64,000 nucleotides of DNA from Chryseobacterium luquanense (GTDB taxonomy: Bacteria; Bacteroidota; Bacteroidia; Flavobacteriales; Weeksellaceae): NCBI RefSeq assembly GCF_026460945.1, contig NZ_JAOVZV010000015.1:278996-342995 (forward strand), in the 5' to 3' direction. The notes under the pieces are model-generated. The model was not told the origin of the DNA and did not search any database. It worked only from the letters and a program-made list of their open reading frames with translations. The translations under genes and the position numbers were made by a program. The first letter of the stretch is position 1, and each line of letters starts with the position of its first letter. This document shows, one piece after another, positions 1 to 8,408 of this stretch.

Positions 1-393
1 TCTTAAAATTGATTTTAAATCAATACCAGAATGTTCCTTAAAACGCTCATCTTCTTTTGCCTGAAGTGCATAAATCAAATAAGGGGGTAATTCTTTATAA
101 GTAACGGGTTGTGTCTTTTCTTTTTCAAATTTTCCTAAAAGAACTCCGTCTGAAGAATAAATCTGAGAGGCAACATAAATATCCGGATTTTCAAGCTCTT
201 TCACATCGGGCATTTCCCCAAGAAAACCTTGGGAAACTGCAAAGAAAAGCCCTGAAATACCTAAAACTACTGCGATGAATCCAATCCAAATGAATTTTAC
301 CCATCTTTTCCATGCGGAATTTTTAGCATTTTTTTTAGGAGGAAGCGGGAAAGTTTTTCCCTTATTTCCTGTATTTTGTTTGTTTTCTTCCAT
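1..393 (-). CDS. Penicillin-binding protein 1A, bifunctional transglycosylase/transpeptidase (N-terminal part)
   Basis: Class A PBP that polymerises and cross-links peptidoglycan at the outer face of the inner membrane. Only the first 131 residues are inside the window; the gene runs off the left edge. Seen: a short basic cytoplasmic tail, one transmembrane segment at about residues 33-56, then the start of a glycosyltransferase-51 domain. It carries the family signature EDERFKEHSGID, whose first Glu is the catalytic acid. It begins 6 bp after the gldH stop, so it is probably the third gene of a ricT-gldH-PBP operon. The transpeptidase domain is inferred from the family, not seen. Confidence 0.88.
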   Translation of the reverse strand, partial: MEENKQNTGNKGKTFPLPPKKNAKNSAWKRWVKFIWIGFIAVVLGISGLFFAVSQGFLGEMPDVKELENPDIYVASQIYSSDGVLLGKFEKEKTQPVTYKELPPYLIYALQAKEDERFKEHSGIDLKSILR

Positions 394-399
394 GTATAA

Positions 400-861
400 T
401 TACGGTTTAGCCGTTTCTACTTTTATACCTAAGTCTTCAATTCCGGGAAGGTTGTCGTTTCTCATCGCCTGCGCAATAGAAAGTTCATAATTGCCTTTAT
501 CCGGAAATTTATAATTCAGTTTATACTGAAAAAAAGTTTCTTTCGTTTCTCCAAATCCTGTTCCAAGCCATTCTCCGTTTGGTTTTGCTAAAATATAGTT
601 CAGCGTATCAATTTGCTTGGCTTTGGTTTTCGGGTTGGTAAGATTTACAATGAATCTTATATTACTGTAGGGATAATCATTGTTATTTCTTACAACAAAT
701 ATAAGGTTTTTAGGATTTTGCGGATCCGAAATTTCAAGATTAAATTTTTGTTCGGTCTTCTTATTCCATTTATTATCAACGTTATTCATAATAACGTCTT
801 CTCCGGAAGCATTACAGCTTGCCAAAAAAATAAGGAGAAAAAGCCCTGAAATTTTATGCAT
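400..861 (-). CDS. gldH: Gliding motility lipoprotein GldH
   Basis: Small lipoprotein of about 153 residues required for gliding and T9SS function in Flavobacteriia. The open frame reaches 936, but the start at 861 is preferred: it gives a clean lipoprotein signal peptide (MHKISGLFLLIFLASC, lipobox FLASC), while the upstream extension is basic and overlaps ricT. From 861 the gene overlaps the end of ricT by 8 bp, which indicates translational coupling. The mature part has the GldH-like pattern with an NNNDYPYSN segment. Identification rests on recall of the family plus the ricT-gldH-PBP order typical of Chryseobacterium-like genomes. Gliding by this strain is not implied. Confidence 0.85.
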   Translation of the reverse strand: MHKISGLFLLIFLASCNASGEDVIMNNVDNKWNKKTEQKFNLEISDPQNPKNLIFVVRNNNDYPYSNIRFIVNLTNPKTKAKQIDTLNYILAKPNGEWLGTGFGETKETFFQYKLNYKFPDKGNYELSIAQAMRNDNLPGIEDLGIKVETAKP

Positions 862-2305
862 CGTTATCTTTTTTGGGAGGAAATTTCTTTTTAAACTTCT
901 TTTTCGGTTGTTGATTCTGAGGTTTTTGCTCAGCATTGTTATTTACAGTTGCAGCATTTTCCAGTTGCGGTTTCTCCGATTGTGGCTTTTGCTGTTGCGG
1001 TTTTGGTTGTCTTTGAGTATTGTTTTGATTAGGCTTTACAGATTTTTCAGGTCGTGGTTGACGTTCCTGTCTTTCTAGCCTTTCACCTTTATCGTTTCTC
1101 TCAGGTCTTTCGCTATTATTTTCAGGTCTAGATTTTCTAGGTCCTTGATTTTGATTGTTGTTTGGTCTGTTTTGATTTTGATTCTGACCTTGATTTCTGT
1201 TTTTGTTGAAACCTCTGTTTTTCTTTTCAAAACGATCTACGCTATTTTCCTGAATTAAATCTACAGTCTTCACAGAAAGTTCCGGCTGTTTCAAATCTTC
1301 GAGAGGTAACGTTTTTTCTCCTCTTTTATTTTGAGAGATCATTTTTTTAACCAAATCAACATCGAAATCATACCAAGCCATTGAACTGTCTACGTACGCA
1401 AACCACATTTTCTTTTTGAAAACATCAATTTTTATACAGAAAGCTCTTCCTTTTTCAGTATCAAGCATTGTTGATGAAGATGGGAAGTGGCTCAAAGCAT
1501 CAAGATAACTGTCTAATTCATAATTAAGACAACATTTCAATTTTCCGCACTGTCCGGCTAATTTTTGAGGATTAATGCTTAATTGCTGATATCTTGCAAC
1601 ATTCGTATTTACAGATCTGAAGTCGGTTAACCATGTTGAACAACAAAGTTCTCTTCCACAAGATCCAATTCCACCAATTTTTGCAGCTTCCTGTCTGAAA
1701 CCGATTTGTTTCATGTCGATTTTTGTGCGGAAAGCTCCTGCAAATTCTTTTATCAGCATCCTAAAATCAATACGATTATCGGCAGTGTAATAAAAAGTAA
1801 CTTTAGAGGAATCACCCTGATATTCCACATCGGTAATCTTCATTTCAAGACCTATTCTGTGTGAAATTTTTCGGGCTTCAATTTTTACATTTTCCTCTTT
1901 TTTTCGGGCTTCCTGCCAAACTTCAATGTCTTTTTGGTTGGCTAGTCTATATATTTTAAGTGGGTTTTCTTCTGAAGCTCTTTTTTTCTTCATCTGAATT
2001 TTCACTAATTCACCGGTGAGGCTTACTACGCCCACATCATGTCCCGGACTAGATTCTACTGTTACAACGCTACCTATATGTAAAGGAATATTATTTACAT
2101 TTTTATAAAATAATTTTCTGTCATTTTTAAATCTAACTTCTACAAAATCACACCTGTTTTGAGTAGGGTTTTGTACGTTAGACAGCCAATCGAAAACACT
2201 TAATTTATAACTATTACCGCAGGTATTTACACTTTCACAGCCATTCGCAGATTTAGTTCCGCAAGAATGTGCAGAATCGCCGGATGTTTTGCATCCACAA
2301 CTCAT
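854..2305 (-). CDS. ricT: PSP1 domain protein, RicT/YaaT-like, with extra N-terminal cysteines and a low-complexity tail
   Basis: The PSP1 core (about residues 50-300) carries two C-x4-CC motifs, GSCGRELCC and GQCGKLKCC, equivalent to the Fe-S ligating cysteines of RicT. RicT in Bacillus works with RicA and RicF as an Fe-S complex affecting RNase Y and phosphorelay; its role in Bacteroidota is not established. Two oddities: five additional Cys within the first 29 residues (3, 5, 15, 23, 29), and a C-terminal tail of about 120 residues very rich in N, Q, P, K, R and E, probably disordered and basic, so possibly RNA- or partner-binding. First gene of the operon, with its own promoter just upstream. 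Confidence 0.85.
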   Translation of the reverse strand: MSCGCKTSGDSAHSCGTKSANGCESVNTCGNSYKLSVFDWLSNVQNPTQNRCDFVEVRFKNDRKLFYKNVNNIPLHIGSVVTVESSPGHDVGVVSLTGELVKIQMKKKRASEENPLKIYRLANQKDIEVWQEARKKEENVKIEARKISHRIGLEMKITDVEYQGDSSKVTFYYTADNRIDFRMLIKEFAGAFRTKIDMKQIGFRQEAAKIGGIGSCGRELCCSTWLTDFRSVNTNVARYQQLSINPQKLAGQCGKLKCCLNYELDSYLDALSHFPSSSTMLDTEKGRAFCIKIDVFKKKMWFAYVDSSMAWYDFDVDLVKKMISQNKRGEKTLPLEDLKQPELSVKTVDLIQENSVDRFEKKNRGFNKNRNQGQNQNQNRPNNNQNQGPRKSRPENNSERPERNDKGERLERQERQPRPEKSVKPNQNNTQRQPKPQQQKPQSEKPQLENAATVNNNAEQKPQNQQPKKKFKKKFPPKKDNDA

Positions 2306-2326
2306 ATTATAATTTGTTTAATCTTG

Positions 2327-2355
2327 CAAATTTATTGATTTTTATCTTTATACAA
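2327..2355 (-). promoter_or_regulatory. Bacteroidota-type promoter of ricT
   Basis: On the minus strand TTG (2353-2355), an 18-nt spacer and TAAATTTG (2327-2334) match the TTG/TAnnTTTG consensus. Transcription would begin near 2320, giving a leader of about 15 nt before the ricT ATG. Confidence 0.7.
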
Positions 2356-2555
2356 TTCCAAATGTAGTAAATATTAATTTTTCAAAATGTTTAATATTAA
2401 ACATGATTGATGGTGTGTGAAAGTTTTCAATTTAATTGGTTGTTTTTGAGTCTGTTATTTTATTTTATGGTTAAGGTGTTATTTTAAACATAGTTTTCTT
2501 TTGAGTGTTAGTTTAAAAATTTAAGATTTATTAACAGGTGTATCTAAAATAATTT

Positions 2556-2563
2556 TATATTTG
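2556..2563 (+). promoter_or_regulatory. -7 element (TATATTTG) for the porin gene
   Basis: Exact TAnnTTTG match 20 nt before the ATG at 2583. No clear TTG at the expected upstream spacing. Confidence 0.5.
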
Positions 2564-2582
2564 GGTTATATAATAATAGTCT

Positions 2583-3821
2583 ATGAAAAAAATATTAGTA
2601 TCAACTGCCTTATTGGCTGGAGTTTTGTCTTATGCAGGAGGCTTTAGAGTTTCTCTGCAGGGGGTGAAACAATTGGCAATGGCGCACACCAGTGCACATG
2701 CTGAAGATGCGAGTGTTGCATTCTTTAATCCCGCAGGTATTTCATTCATTCCTTCTAAACTAAGTATTGTTGCAGGAGGTTTCGGAGCAAGTAATAAAGT
2801 TACTTTTCAGAATTTAAATACTTTAAATAGTACAGAAACAGATAACCCGATGGGGACGCCTATTTATGCTGCAATAGCGTATAAGCCAATGGAAAAATTG
2901 TCTGTCGGTTTCAGTTTTTCAACACCTTTTGGAAGTACAATTCAATATCCTTATGATTGGGAAGGTAGAGAAATGGTGCAAAAACTTGAATTGAAAAGTT
3001 TCTATTTCCAACCCATGGTTTCGTATAAAATGGCAGATTGGATGTCGTTTGGAGTAAGCTATATTTATGCAAGAGGAAAAGTGAACTGGGATAAAGCTGT
3101 TACACAATTTGGAGGAACAGTTAATATTAATGATGAGAAAGCAAGTGGTCATGGTTACGGTTTCGGGTTTTATTTCAGACCAGATCCGAAATTTGATGTA
3201 AGTATTGCTTATCGTTCGCCAGTTGATATGAAAGCTAAAAAAGGAACAGCAACATTTACGGTTCCTGCACAAAATACAGTAAATACACTTTTAGGTTTAA
3301 ATGCAGCGGGACAAGATGGTTTCACGGCAACTTTGCCATTGGTGTCAGAATATACAATTGGTATGACGTATAAAGTAACCCCAAAATGGTTAATTTCTGC
3401 AGACTTCAATTATCACGGATGGGAAAGATATAGCAAGCTTACTTTAGATTTTGCTAATGCTCCAATCGGAAACCAAACAGATCCTACAATTTTGGTATCT
3501 CCAAAAAACTTTAGAAACTCAAAAACAGTAAGATTAGGAACTCAATATGCATTTTCTAATATGATTTTTGGTCGTTTGGGAGCTTATTACGATGAATCTC
3601 CTTATTCAGATGATAACTTTATTCCGGAAACTCCATCTTTCGATTCTTTTGTTTTAACGGGAGGTTTAGGATTTAAACTTAATAAATTCGGAGTTGATGT
3701 TGCAGGAGGTTATGTAATGCCACAGAGCAGAGATGTAAATAATAAAACGTTAGGTTTTTATGGTCAGGCAAAGGCTAAAGCATTCTATTTTGGTCTAGGT
3801 TTATCTTATAATGCTTTTTAA
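2583..3821 (+). CDS. OmpP1/FadL family outer-membrane transporter
   Basis: 412-residue beta-barrel of the FadL/TodX family, which takes up hydrophobic compounds such as long-chain fatty acids. Seen: a signal peptide ending near residue 18; the family N-terminal pattern in which a 'hatch' segment (AMAHTSAHAEDASVAFFNPAG) resembles the NPAG motif of FadL; alternating amphipathic strands through to a final aromatic residue (YNAF) expected for barrel insertion. The downstream SGNH lipoprotein begins 9 bp after the stop, so the two are probably co-transcribed; a hydrolase that liberates lipids plus a lipid porin would make a coherent unit (inference). Confidence 0.88.
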   Translation: MKKILVSTALLAGVLSYAGGFRVSLQGVKQLAMAHTSAHAEDASVAFFNPAGISFIPSKLSIVAGGFGASNKVTFQNLNTLNSTETDNPMGTPIYAAIAYKPMEKLSVGFSFSTPFGSTIQYPYDWEGREMVQKLELKSFYFQPMVSYKMADWMSFGVSYIYARGKVNWDKAVTQFGGTVNINDEKASGHGYGFGFYFRPDPKFDVSIAYRSPVDMKAKKGTATFTVPAQNTVNTLLGLNAAGQDGFTATLPLVSEYTIGMTYKVTPKWLISADFNYHGWERYSKLTLDFANAPIGNQTDPTILVSPKNFRNSKTVRLGTQYAFSNMIFGRLGAYYDESPYSDDNFIPETPSFDSFVLTGGLGFKLNKFGVDVAGGYVMPQSRDVNNKTLGFYGQAKAKAFYFGLGLSYNAF

Positions 3822-3830
3822 TTTTAAATT

Positions 3831-5267
3831 ATGAAAAAAATAATAATATCTACAATCGCTGTTTCTGCAATGCTTTTCACAGTAAGTTGTAATACAGATT
3901 TTGATACTGACGTAGAAGATATCGTTGTAACAAAAGGTGAGGCAGATTTCTCGAAATTTATTTCTTTAGGAAATTCACTTACTTCAGGTTACAGAGACGG
4001 TGCTCTTTATTCTGGCGGACAAAACGAATCTTTTCCAAGCATGATTGCTCAACAAATGAGACTTGCCGGAGGAGGAGAGTTTAAACAACCTTTAATGCCG
4101 AATAATGTCGGTGGTTTCATTGGAATAACTGGTTTTCCTGGAAAACTTGAACTTAAAATGGTGAACGGAGCTTTGAGTCCTGTTCCAAATAATCCTGCAG
4201 CAGCTTTAGATAATGTTGCAGCAGGAAGACCTTACCAAAATATGGGAGTTCCCGGAGCAAAAGTTTCACATTTATTAGCAGCCGGATATGGGAATTCTGC
4301 AGGTCTTCCATTTGGGCTTGCAAATCCTTATTTCGTAAGGTTTGCTTCATCTGCAACGGCTTCTGTTGTTAGTGATGCTTTAGCTCAAAATCCTACTTTT
4401 GTATCTTTATGGATTGGGAATAATGATGTTTTAGGATATGCAACTTCAGGAGGAGATGGGTCAAACCCTATTACTCCAGTTGATGGAGCAGTTGGTGTAG
4501 GTTTTACCAATACTTATACAACCCTAATAAACACTGTTTTTCCTACAGGAACTACAAGAAAAGGGATTGTTGCAAATATTCCTAATGTTACTAATGTGCC
4601 GTTTTTCACTAGAGTTCCGGCAATGCCGCTTACAAATCTTACAGACGCGCAAGTTTCTCAGCTGAACACAGCTTATGCTACTTACAATGCAGGTCTTGCT
4701 CAGGCAAAATCTTTAGGAGCAATTAACGATGCTGAATATCAGAAAAGATTAATCAAATTTGTTGCTGGAGCTGTAGCAAATGGAGCTGTTATCGCAGATA
4801 AAGATTTGTCAACCGTTCCTGGTTTACCAAAATACAGACAAACAACATCAAAAGATTATATTTTATTAACTGCAAGTACGGTGCTAACTCCTCAAGCCGG
4901 AGGTGGTACTTCTGTTCCTTTGGAAGATAAATTAGTATTAACTGAAGCTGAAGCGGCTAAAGTATTAACCGCAACAGCAGCTTATAATACAACAATCAGA
5001 AGTTTGGCAGATTCTAAAGGTTTAGCATTTGTTGATATGAATGAAAAAATGATAGAACTTAATTCTAAATCAGGAATTTCTTGGAATGGAGTTAAATATA
5101 CCGCAACTTTCGTTACCGGAGGATCGTTCTCTTTAGATGGGGTTCACCTTACTGGTAGAGGGTATGCTATCGTTGCCAATGAATTTATCAAGTCAATTAA
5201 CAAAAAATACAGATCGACTTTACCACAGGTAGATGTCAATAAATATTCAGGGGTAACATTCCCTTAA
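3831..5267 (+). CDS. SGNH/GDSL-family hydrolase lipoprotein
   Basis: 478 residues. Lipoprotein signal (FTVSCN, Cys20). SGNH blocks are visible: block I as FISLGNSLTSG (GNSLT instead of GDSLS, catalytic Ser present), block III as WIGNND, and block V as LDGVHLTGRG with the Asp-x-x-His pair. An insert of about 100 residues between blocks III and V makes it longer than simple SGNH esterases. Probably an envelope esterase or lipase; substrate unknown. Linked to the FadL-type porin 9 bp upstream. A strong terminator follows. Confidence 0.82.
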   Translation: MKKIIISTIAVSAMLFTVSCNTDFDTDVEDIVVTKGEADFSKFISLGNSLTSGYRDGALYSGGQNESFPSMIAQQMRLAGGGEFKQPLMPNNVGGFIGITGFPGKLELKMVNGALSPVPNNPAAALDNVAAGRPYQNMGVPGAKVSHLLAAGYGNSAGLPFGLANPYFVRFASSATASVVSDALAQNPTFVSLWIGNNDVLGYATSGGDGSNPITPVDGAVGVGFTNTYTTLINTVFPTGTTRKGIVANIPNVTNVPFFTRVPAMPLTNLTDAQVSQLNTAYATYNAGLAQAKSLGAINDAEYQKRLIKFVAGAVANGAVIADKDLSTVPGLPKYRQTTSKDYILLTASTVLTPQAGGGTSVPLEDKLVLTEAEAAKVLTATAAYNTTIRSLADSKGLAFVDMNEKMIELNSKSGISWNGVKYTATFVTGGSFSLDGVHLTGRGYAIVANEFIKSINKKYRSTLPQVDVNKYSGVTFP

Positions 5268-5291
5268 TATTCAGAAAGTATAAAAACTTAG

Positions 5292-5324
5292 AAACCACAG
5301 GATTGATTCTTGTGGTTTTTTTTT
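5292..5324 (+). terminator. Rho-independent terminator after the SGNH gene
   Basis: Stem AAACCACA (5292-5299) / TGTGGTTT (5311-5318) followed by a T run to 5324. The prs promoter overlaps its 3' half. Confidence 0.8.
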
Positions 5325-5331
5325 AAATTTG
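5303..5331 (+). promoter_or_regulatory. Promoter of prs, embedded in the preceding terminator
   Basis: TTG (5303-5305), 18-nt spacer and TAAATTTG (5324-5331). The start would be near 5338, 13 nt before the ATG. The TTG lies in the terminator loop. Confidence 0.65.
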
Positions 5332-5350
5332 CAAAATCTAAAAAGTAAAA

Positions 5351-6289
5351 ATGGCCGAGCAACAAAGTTATCTATTTTCGACAAGAACTAGTAAGGAGCT
5401 AGCAGAAAAAATTGCCCATTACTATGGGAAAGAATTAGGGAAAATCATCATTCAGGAGTTCAGTGATGGTGAATTTGAACCTGTGCTAGACGAATCTGTA
5501 AGAGGAGGAAGGGTTTTCCTAATTGCTTCTACATTTCCGCCGGCAGACAATCTTTTGGAGCTTCTTTTAATGATTGACGCATCAAAAAGAGCTTCTGCAA
5601 AAAGTATTACCGTAGTACTTCCATATTTTGGACTTGCAAGACAAGACAGAAAAGATAAGCCAAGAGCACCTATCGGAGCAAAATTGGTGGCAAATCTTTT
5701 AACTGCTGCCGGAGCAACTAGAATTATGACTATGGATCTACACGCAGATCAAATTCAAGGGTTCTTTGAAATTCCTGTTGATCATCTTTATGCTTCTACA
5801 ATATTTGTAGATTACATCAGAGATATGAATCTTGATAATTTGACCATCGCATCTCCGGATATGGGTGGTGCAAAAAGAGCGAAAAACTATGCAGGTCACT
5901 TAGGTGCAGACGTTGTAATTGCTTACAAAGAAAGAAAAAAAGCAAACGTAATAGAAGAAATGTTCCTTATTGGGGATGTGGAAGGTAAAAACGTAATTCT
6001 TATCGATGACATGATTGATACCGCAGGAACACTTTGTAAAGCTGCAGGTATTTTAATGGAAAAAGGAGCAAAATCTGTAAGAGCAATGGCTACTCACGGT
6101 GTTCTTTCAGGAAAGGCTTATGAGAATATTGAGAACTCTCAATTGTTGGAAGTTATTGTAACTGACTCAATTCCTGTAAAAACTAATTTGTCATCTAAAA
6201 TAAAAGTGCTATCTTGCGCCCCATTATTTGCTGATGTTATGAAGATGGTGCACGAGCATCAATCAATTAGTAGTAAATTTGTTATCTAA
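5351..6289 (+). CDS. prs: Ribose-phosphate pyrophosphokinase (PRPP synthetase)
   Basis: Makes PRPP from ribose-5-phosphate and ATP for nucleotide, His and Trp synthesis; cytosolic. 312 residues, the normal class I length. Seen: the DGE motif (FSDGEFEP), the flexible ATP loop with LPYFGLARQDRK, the Mg-binding histidine in MDLHADQIQGFF, and the PRPP-binding loop VILIDDMIDTAGT. Placed directly upstream of rplY, an arrangement common in many bacteria. Confidence 0.97.
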   Translation: MAEQQSYLFSTRTSKELAEKIAHYYGKELGKIIIQEFSDGEFEPVLDESVRGGRVFLIASTFPPADNLLELLLMIDASKRASAKSITVVLPYFGLARQDRKDKPRAPIGAKLVANLLTAAGATRIMTMDLHADQIQGFFEIPVDHLYASTIFVDYIRDMNLDNLTIASPDMGGAKRAKNYAGHLGADVVIAYKERKKANVIEEMFLIGDVEGKNVILIDDMIDTAGTLCKAAGILMEKGAKSVRAMATHGVLSGKAYENIENSQLLEVIVTDSIPVKTNLSSKIKVLSCAPLFADVMKMVHEHQSISSKFVI

Positions 6290-6345
6290 TTGATAATTAA
6301 TTATTTGCAAATTAAAATCGAGACAATTTTTTTAAATTATTTATA

Positions 6346-6984
6346 ATGAAATCTATTACAATTCAAGGTACAAAAAGAGAAAGCGTGGGCAAAAAGTCGA
6401 CAAAAGCTTTACGTGATGCTGAATTAGTTCCTTGTGTTGTTTACGGAGGTGGTGAGCCATTGAACTTCTCTGCTTTAGAGAAAGCATTCAAAGGTTTGGT
6501 ATATACTCCTGAAGCACACACGGTATCTATTGAAGTTGACGGACAGGTAATTCCTGCAGTTCTTCAGGATATTCAGTTCCACCCAATTACAGACAAAATT
6601 ATTCACGCAGACTTCTACAGATTAGCTGACGATAAGCCAGTGGTTATGGAAGTTCCTGTAAGAATTACTGGTCGTTCTAAAGGTGTTGTAGCTGGTGGTG
6701 TTCTACGTCAAACTTTCAGAAAGTTGAAAGTAAAAGCTATCCCTGCAAACTTGCCAGATGAGGTAGTTGTTGATATTACTTCTCTTAAAATTGGTAACAA
6801 ACTTTATGTAGGAACTATCAAAGCTGAAGGTTACACTTTCATGCACCCAGACAATGCAGTTGTTGTAGCTGTTAAAATGTCTAGAAATGCAGCGAAAGGT
6901 GGTGCAGCAGCTCAGGATGATGATGATGAGGAAGAAGTTGCAACTGAAGGAGAAGCTCCTGCAACTGAAGCAGCAGCAGAATAA
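6346..6984 (+). CDS. rplY: 50S ribosomal protein L25 (Ctc/TL5 form)
   Basis: Binds 5S rRNA in the large subunit. 212 residues, the long form with an N-terminal L25 domain (about 1-95), a C-terminal TL5-like beta domain (about 96-185) and a strongly acidic tail ([12 protein letters not shown]...). The start gives the expected [19 protein letters not shown]-terminus. It lies 56 bp after prs and ends in a clear terminator, so prs-rplY are likely one transcript. Confidence 0.96.
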   Translation: MKSITIQGTKRESVGKKSTKALRDAELVPCVVYGGGEPLNFSALEKAFKGLVYTPEAHTVSIEVDGQVIPAVLQDIQFHPITDKIIHADFYRLADDKPVVMEVPVRITGRSKGVVAGGVLRQTFRKLKVKAIPANLPDEVVVDITSLKIGNKLYVGTIKAEGYTFMHPDNAVVVAVKMSRNAAKGGAAAQDDDDEEEVATEGEAPATEAAAE

Positions 6985-7008
6985 GAATTTTCTTACTCGA
7001 AATACATT

Positions 7009-7038
7009 AACCTGTCAATTTTTTGGCAGGTTTTTTTG
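7009..7038 (+). terminator. Rho-independent terminator after rplY
   Basis: Stem AACCTGTCAA / TTGGCAGGTT with one G-U pair and a following run of T. Confidence 0.8.
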
Positions 7039-7094
7039 TTTTTAGATTAAATCTATTATGGTTGTAAGCATCAAACGCTTTCAGAAAAAAGCCG

Positions 7095-7102
7095 TAAATT
7101 TG
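7095..7102 (+). promoter_or_regulatory. -7 element (TAAATTTG) for sufS
   Basis: Exact TAnnTTTG match 42 nt before the sufS ATG. No TTG at standard spacing, so the site may be weak or activator-dependent. Confidence 0.45.
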
Positions 7103-7144
7103 ATGGGTTCTAAATAAAGGACGTTTTAATTAAAATTTTAATAA

Positions 7145-8365
7145 ATGTTTGACATTCAGGAAATAAGAAGTCAGTTTTCTATATTAAATAAGGAAGTGAA
7201 CGGTAAACCACTGGTTTACTTAGATAATGCGGCTACATCTCAGAAACCGAATTCCGTTTTAGAAGTTTGGGAAAAATATTACAAAGAGCTTAATGCTAAT
7301 GTACATCGCGGAATTCATACTTTAAGTCAGTTAGCGACCGAAGAAATGGAACTTTCAAGAAGAAAAATCCAGAAATTTATTAATGCTAAAAATGATTTTG
7401 AAGTTATTTTCACCAAAGGAACTACAGAAGGTTTAAACCTTATCTCTTATATTTTAACATCAAAATTAAAAAAAGATGATGAGATTATTATTTCTTATTT
7501 GGAGCATCATTCCAATATCGTTCCCTGGCAATTACTTTGCGAAAGAACGGGAGCGAAACTTCGTGTTATCCCAATTGATGAGAATGGGATTCTTCAGTTA
7601 GATTATTTAGACCAGTTTTTAAGCGAAAAAACAAAAGTAGTTTCTGTAAATCAGGTTTCAAATGCTCTAGGAATTGTAAATCCTGTTGAAGAAATTATTG
7701 CCAAGACCAGAGCAAATTCAGATGCTTATATTGTAATCGATGGTGCACAATCTGCTCCGCATTTTACGATTGATGTTCAGAAATTAGACTGTGATTTCTT
7801 CGTTTTTTCAGGACATAAAATGTACGCTCCAATGGGAACCGGAATTCTGTACGGGAAACAAGAAATTCTTGAAGATTTACCACCTTTTCATGGTGGTGGC
7901 GAAATGATTGCCGTATGTTCGTTCGATGGAACCACGTACGCAGGTTTACCTTTTAAATATGAAGCCGGAACACCAAATGTTGGTGGGAATATCGCTTTGG
8001 GAGCCGCTGTAGATTTTATTAATAAAGTTGGACAACAAAATATTCAGAATCATGAAAATGCTTTGCTTGAATATGCACAAAAACAATTATTAGAAATCGA
8101 AGGCTTAAAAGTATATGGTGAAAAAGCGTACAGAACGGGAGTTGTTTCATTTAACCTTGAAGGAGTTGGTATTTCTTCAGATGTGGGGATGATTCTCGAT
8201 AAAATGGGCATTGCGGTAAGAACCGGACATCACTGTACACAACCGATTATGGATTTCTTCAATATTGCAGGAACCGTTCGTGCAAGTTTTGCGGTTTACA
8301 ATACCTTTAATGAGATTGATTTATTGGTTGAAGGTGTGAAAAAAGCACAGAAAATGCTTTCCTAA
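7145..8365 (+). CDS. sufS: Cysteine desulfurase SufS
   Basis: PLP enzyme that moves sulfur from cysteine to the SUF Fe-S assembly machinery. 406 residues, the SufS/CsdA (group II) length. Seen: DGAQSAPH before the PLP lysine motif SGHKMYAPMG (Lys about 225), and RTGHHCTQP with the catalytic Cys at about 364, typical of SufS. No other suf genes lie beside it here; it is flanked by terminators and seems monocistronic. sufBCD are presumably elsewhere (inference). Confidence 0.93.
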   Translation: MFDIQEIRSQFSILNKEVNGKPLVYLDNAATSQKPNSVLEVWEKYYKELNANVHRGIHTLSQLATEEMELSRRKIQKFINAKNDFEVIFTKGTTEGLNLISYILTSKLKKDDEIIISYLEHHSNIVPWQLLCERTGAKLRVIPIDENGILQLDYLDQFLSEKTKVVSVNQVSNALGIVNPVEEIIAKTRANSDAYIVIDGAQSAPHFTIDVQKLDCDFFVFSGHKMYAPMGTGILYGKQEILEDLPPFHGGGEMIAVCSFDGTTYAGLPFKYEAGTPNVGGNIALGAAVDFINKVGQQNIQNHENALLEYAQKQLLEIEGLKVYGEKAYRTGVVSFNLEGVGISSDVGMILDKMGIAVRTGHHCTQPIMDFFNIAGTVRASFAVYNTFNEIDLLVEGVKKAQKMLS

Positions 8366-8373
8366 TAATTAAC

Positions 8374-8408
8374 AGACTGTTTCTATGAAGCAGTCTTTAT
8401 TTTTTTTA
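8374..8408 (+). terminator. Terminator after sufS that decides the start of the next gene
   Basis: Stem AGACTG (8374-8379) / CAGTCT (8391-8396) followed by a T-rich run to 8408. An in-frame ATG at 8385 lies in the loop of this hairpin, so it is unlikely to be the start of the downstream gene. Confidence 0.65.

Noticed and set aside
680..1078. A 132-residue open frame antisense to ricT
   Set aside because: It is an antisense shadow of the low-complexity Q/N/R-rich ricT tail, with a Leu/Phe/Arg-biased composition as expected of that.
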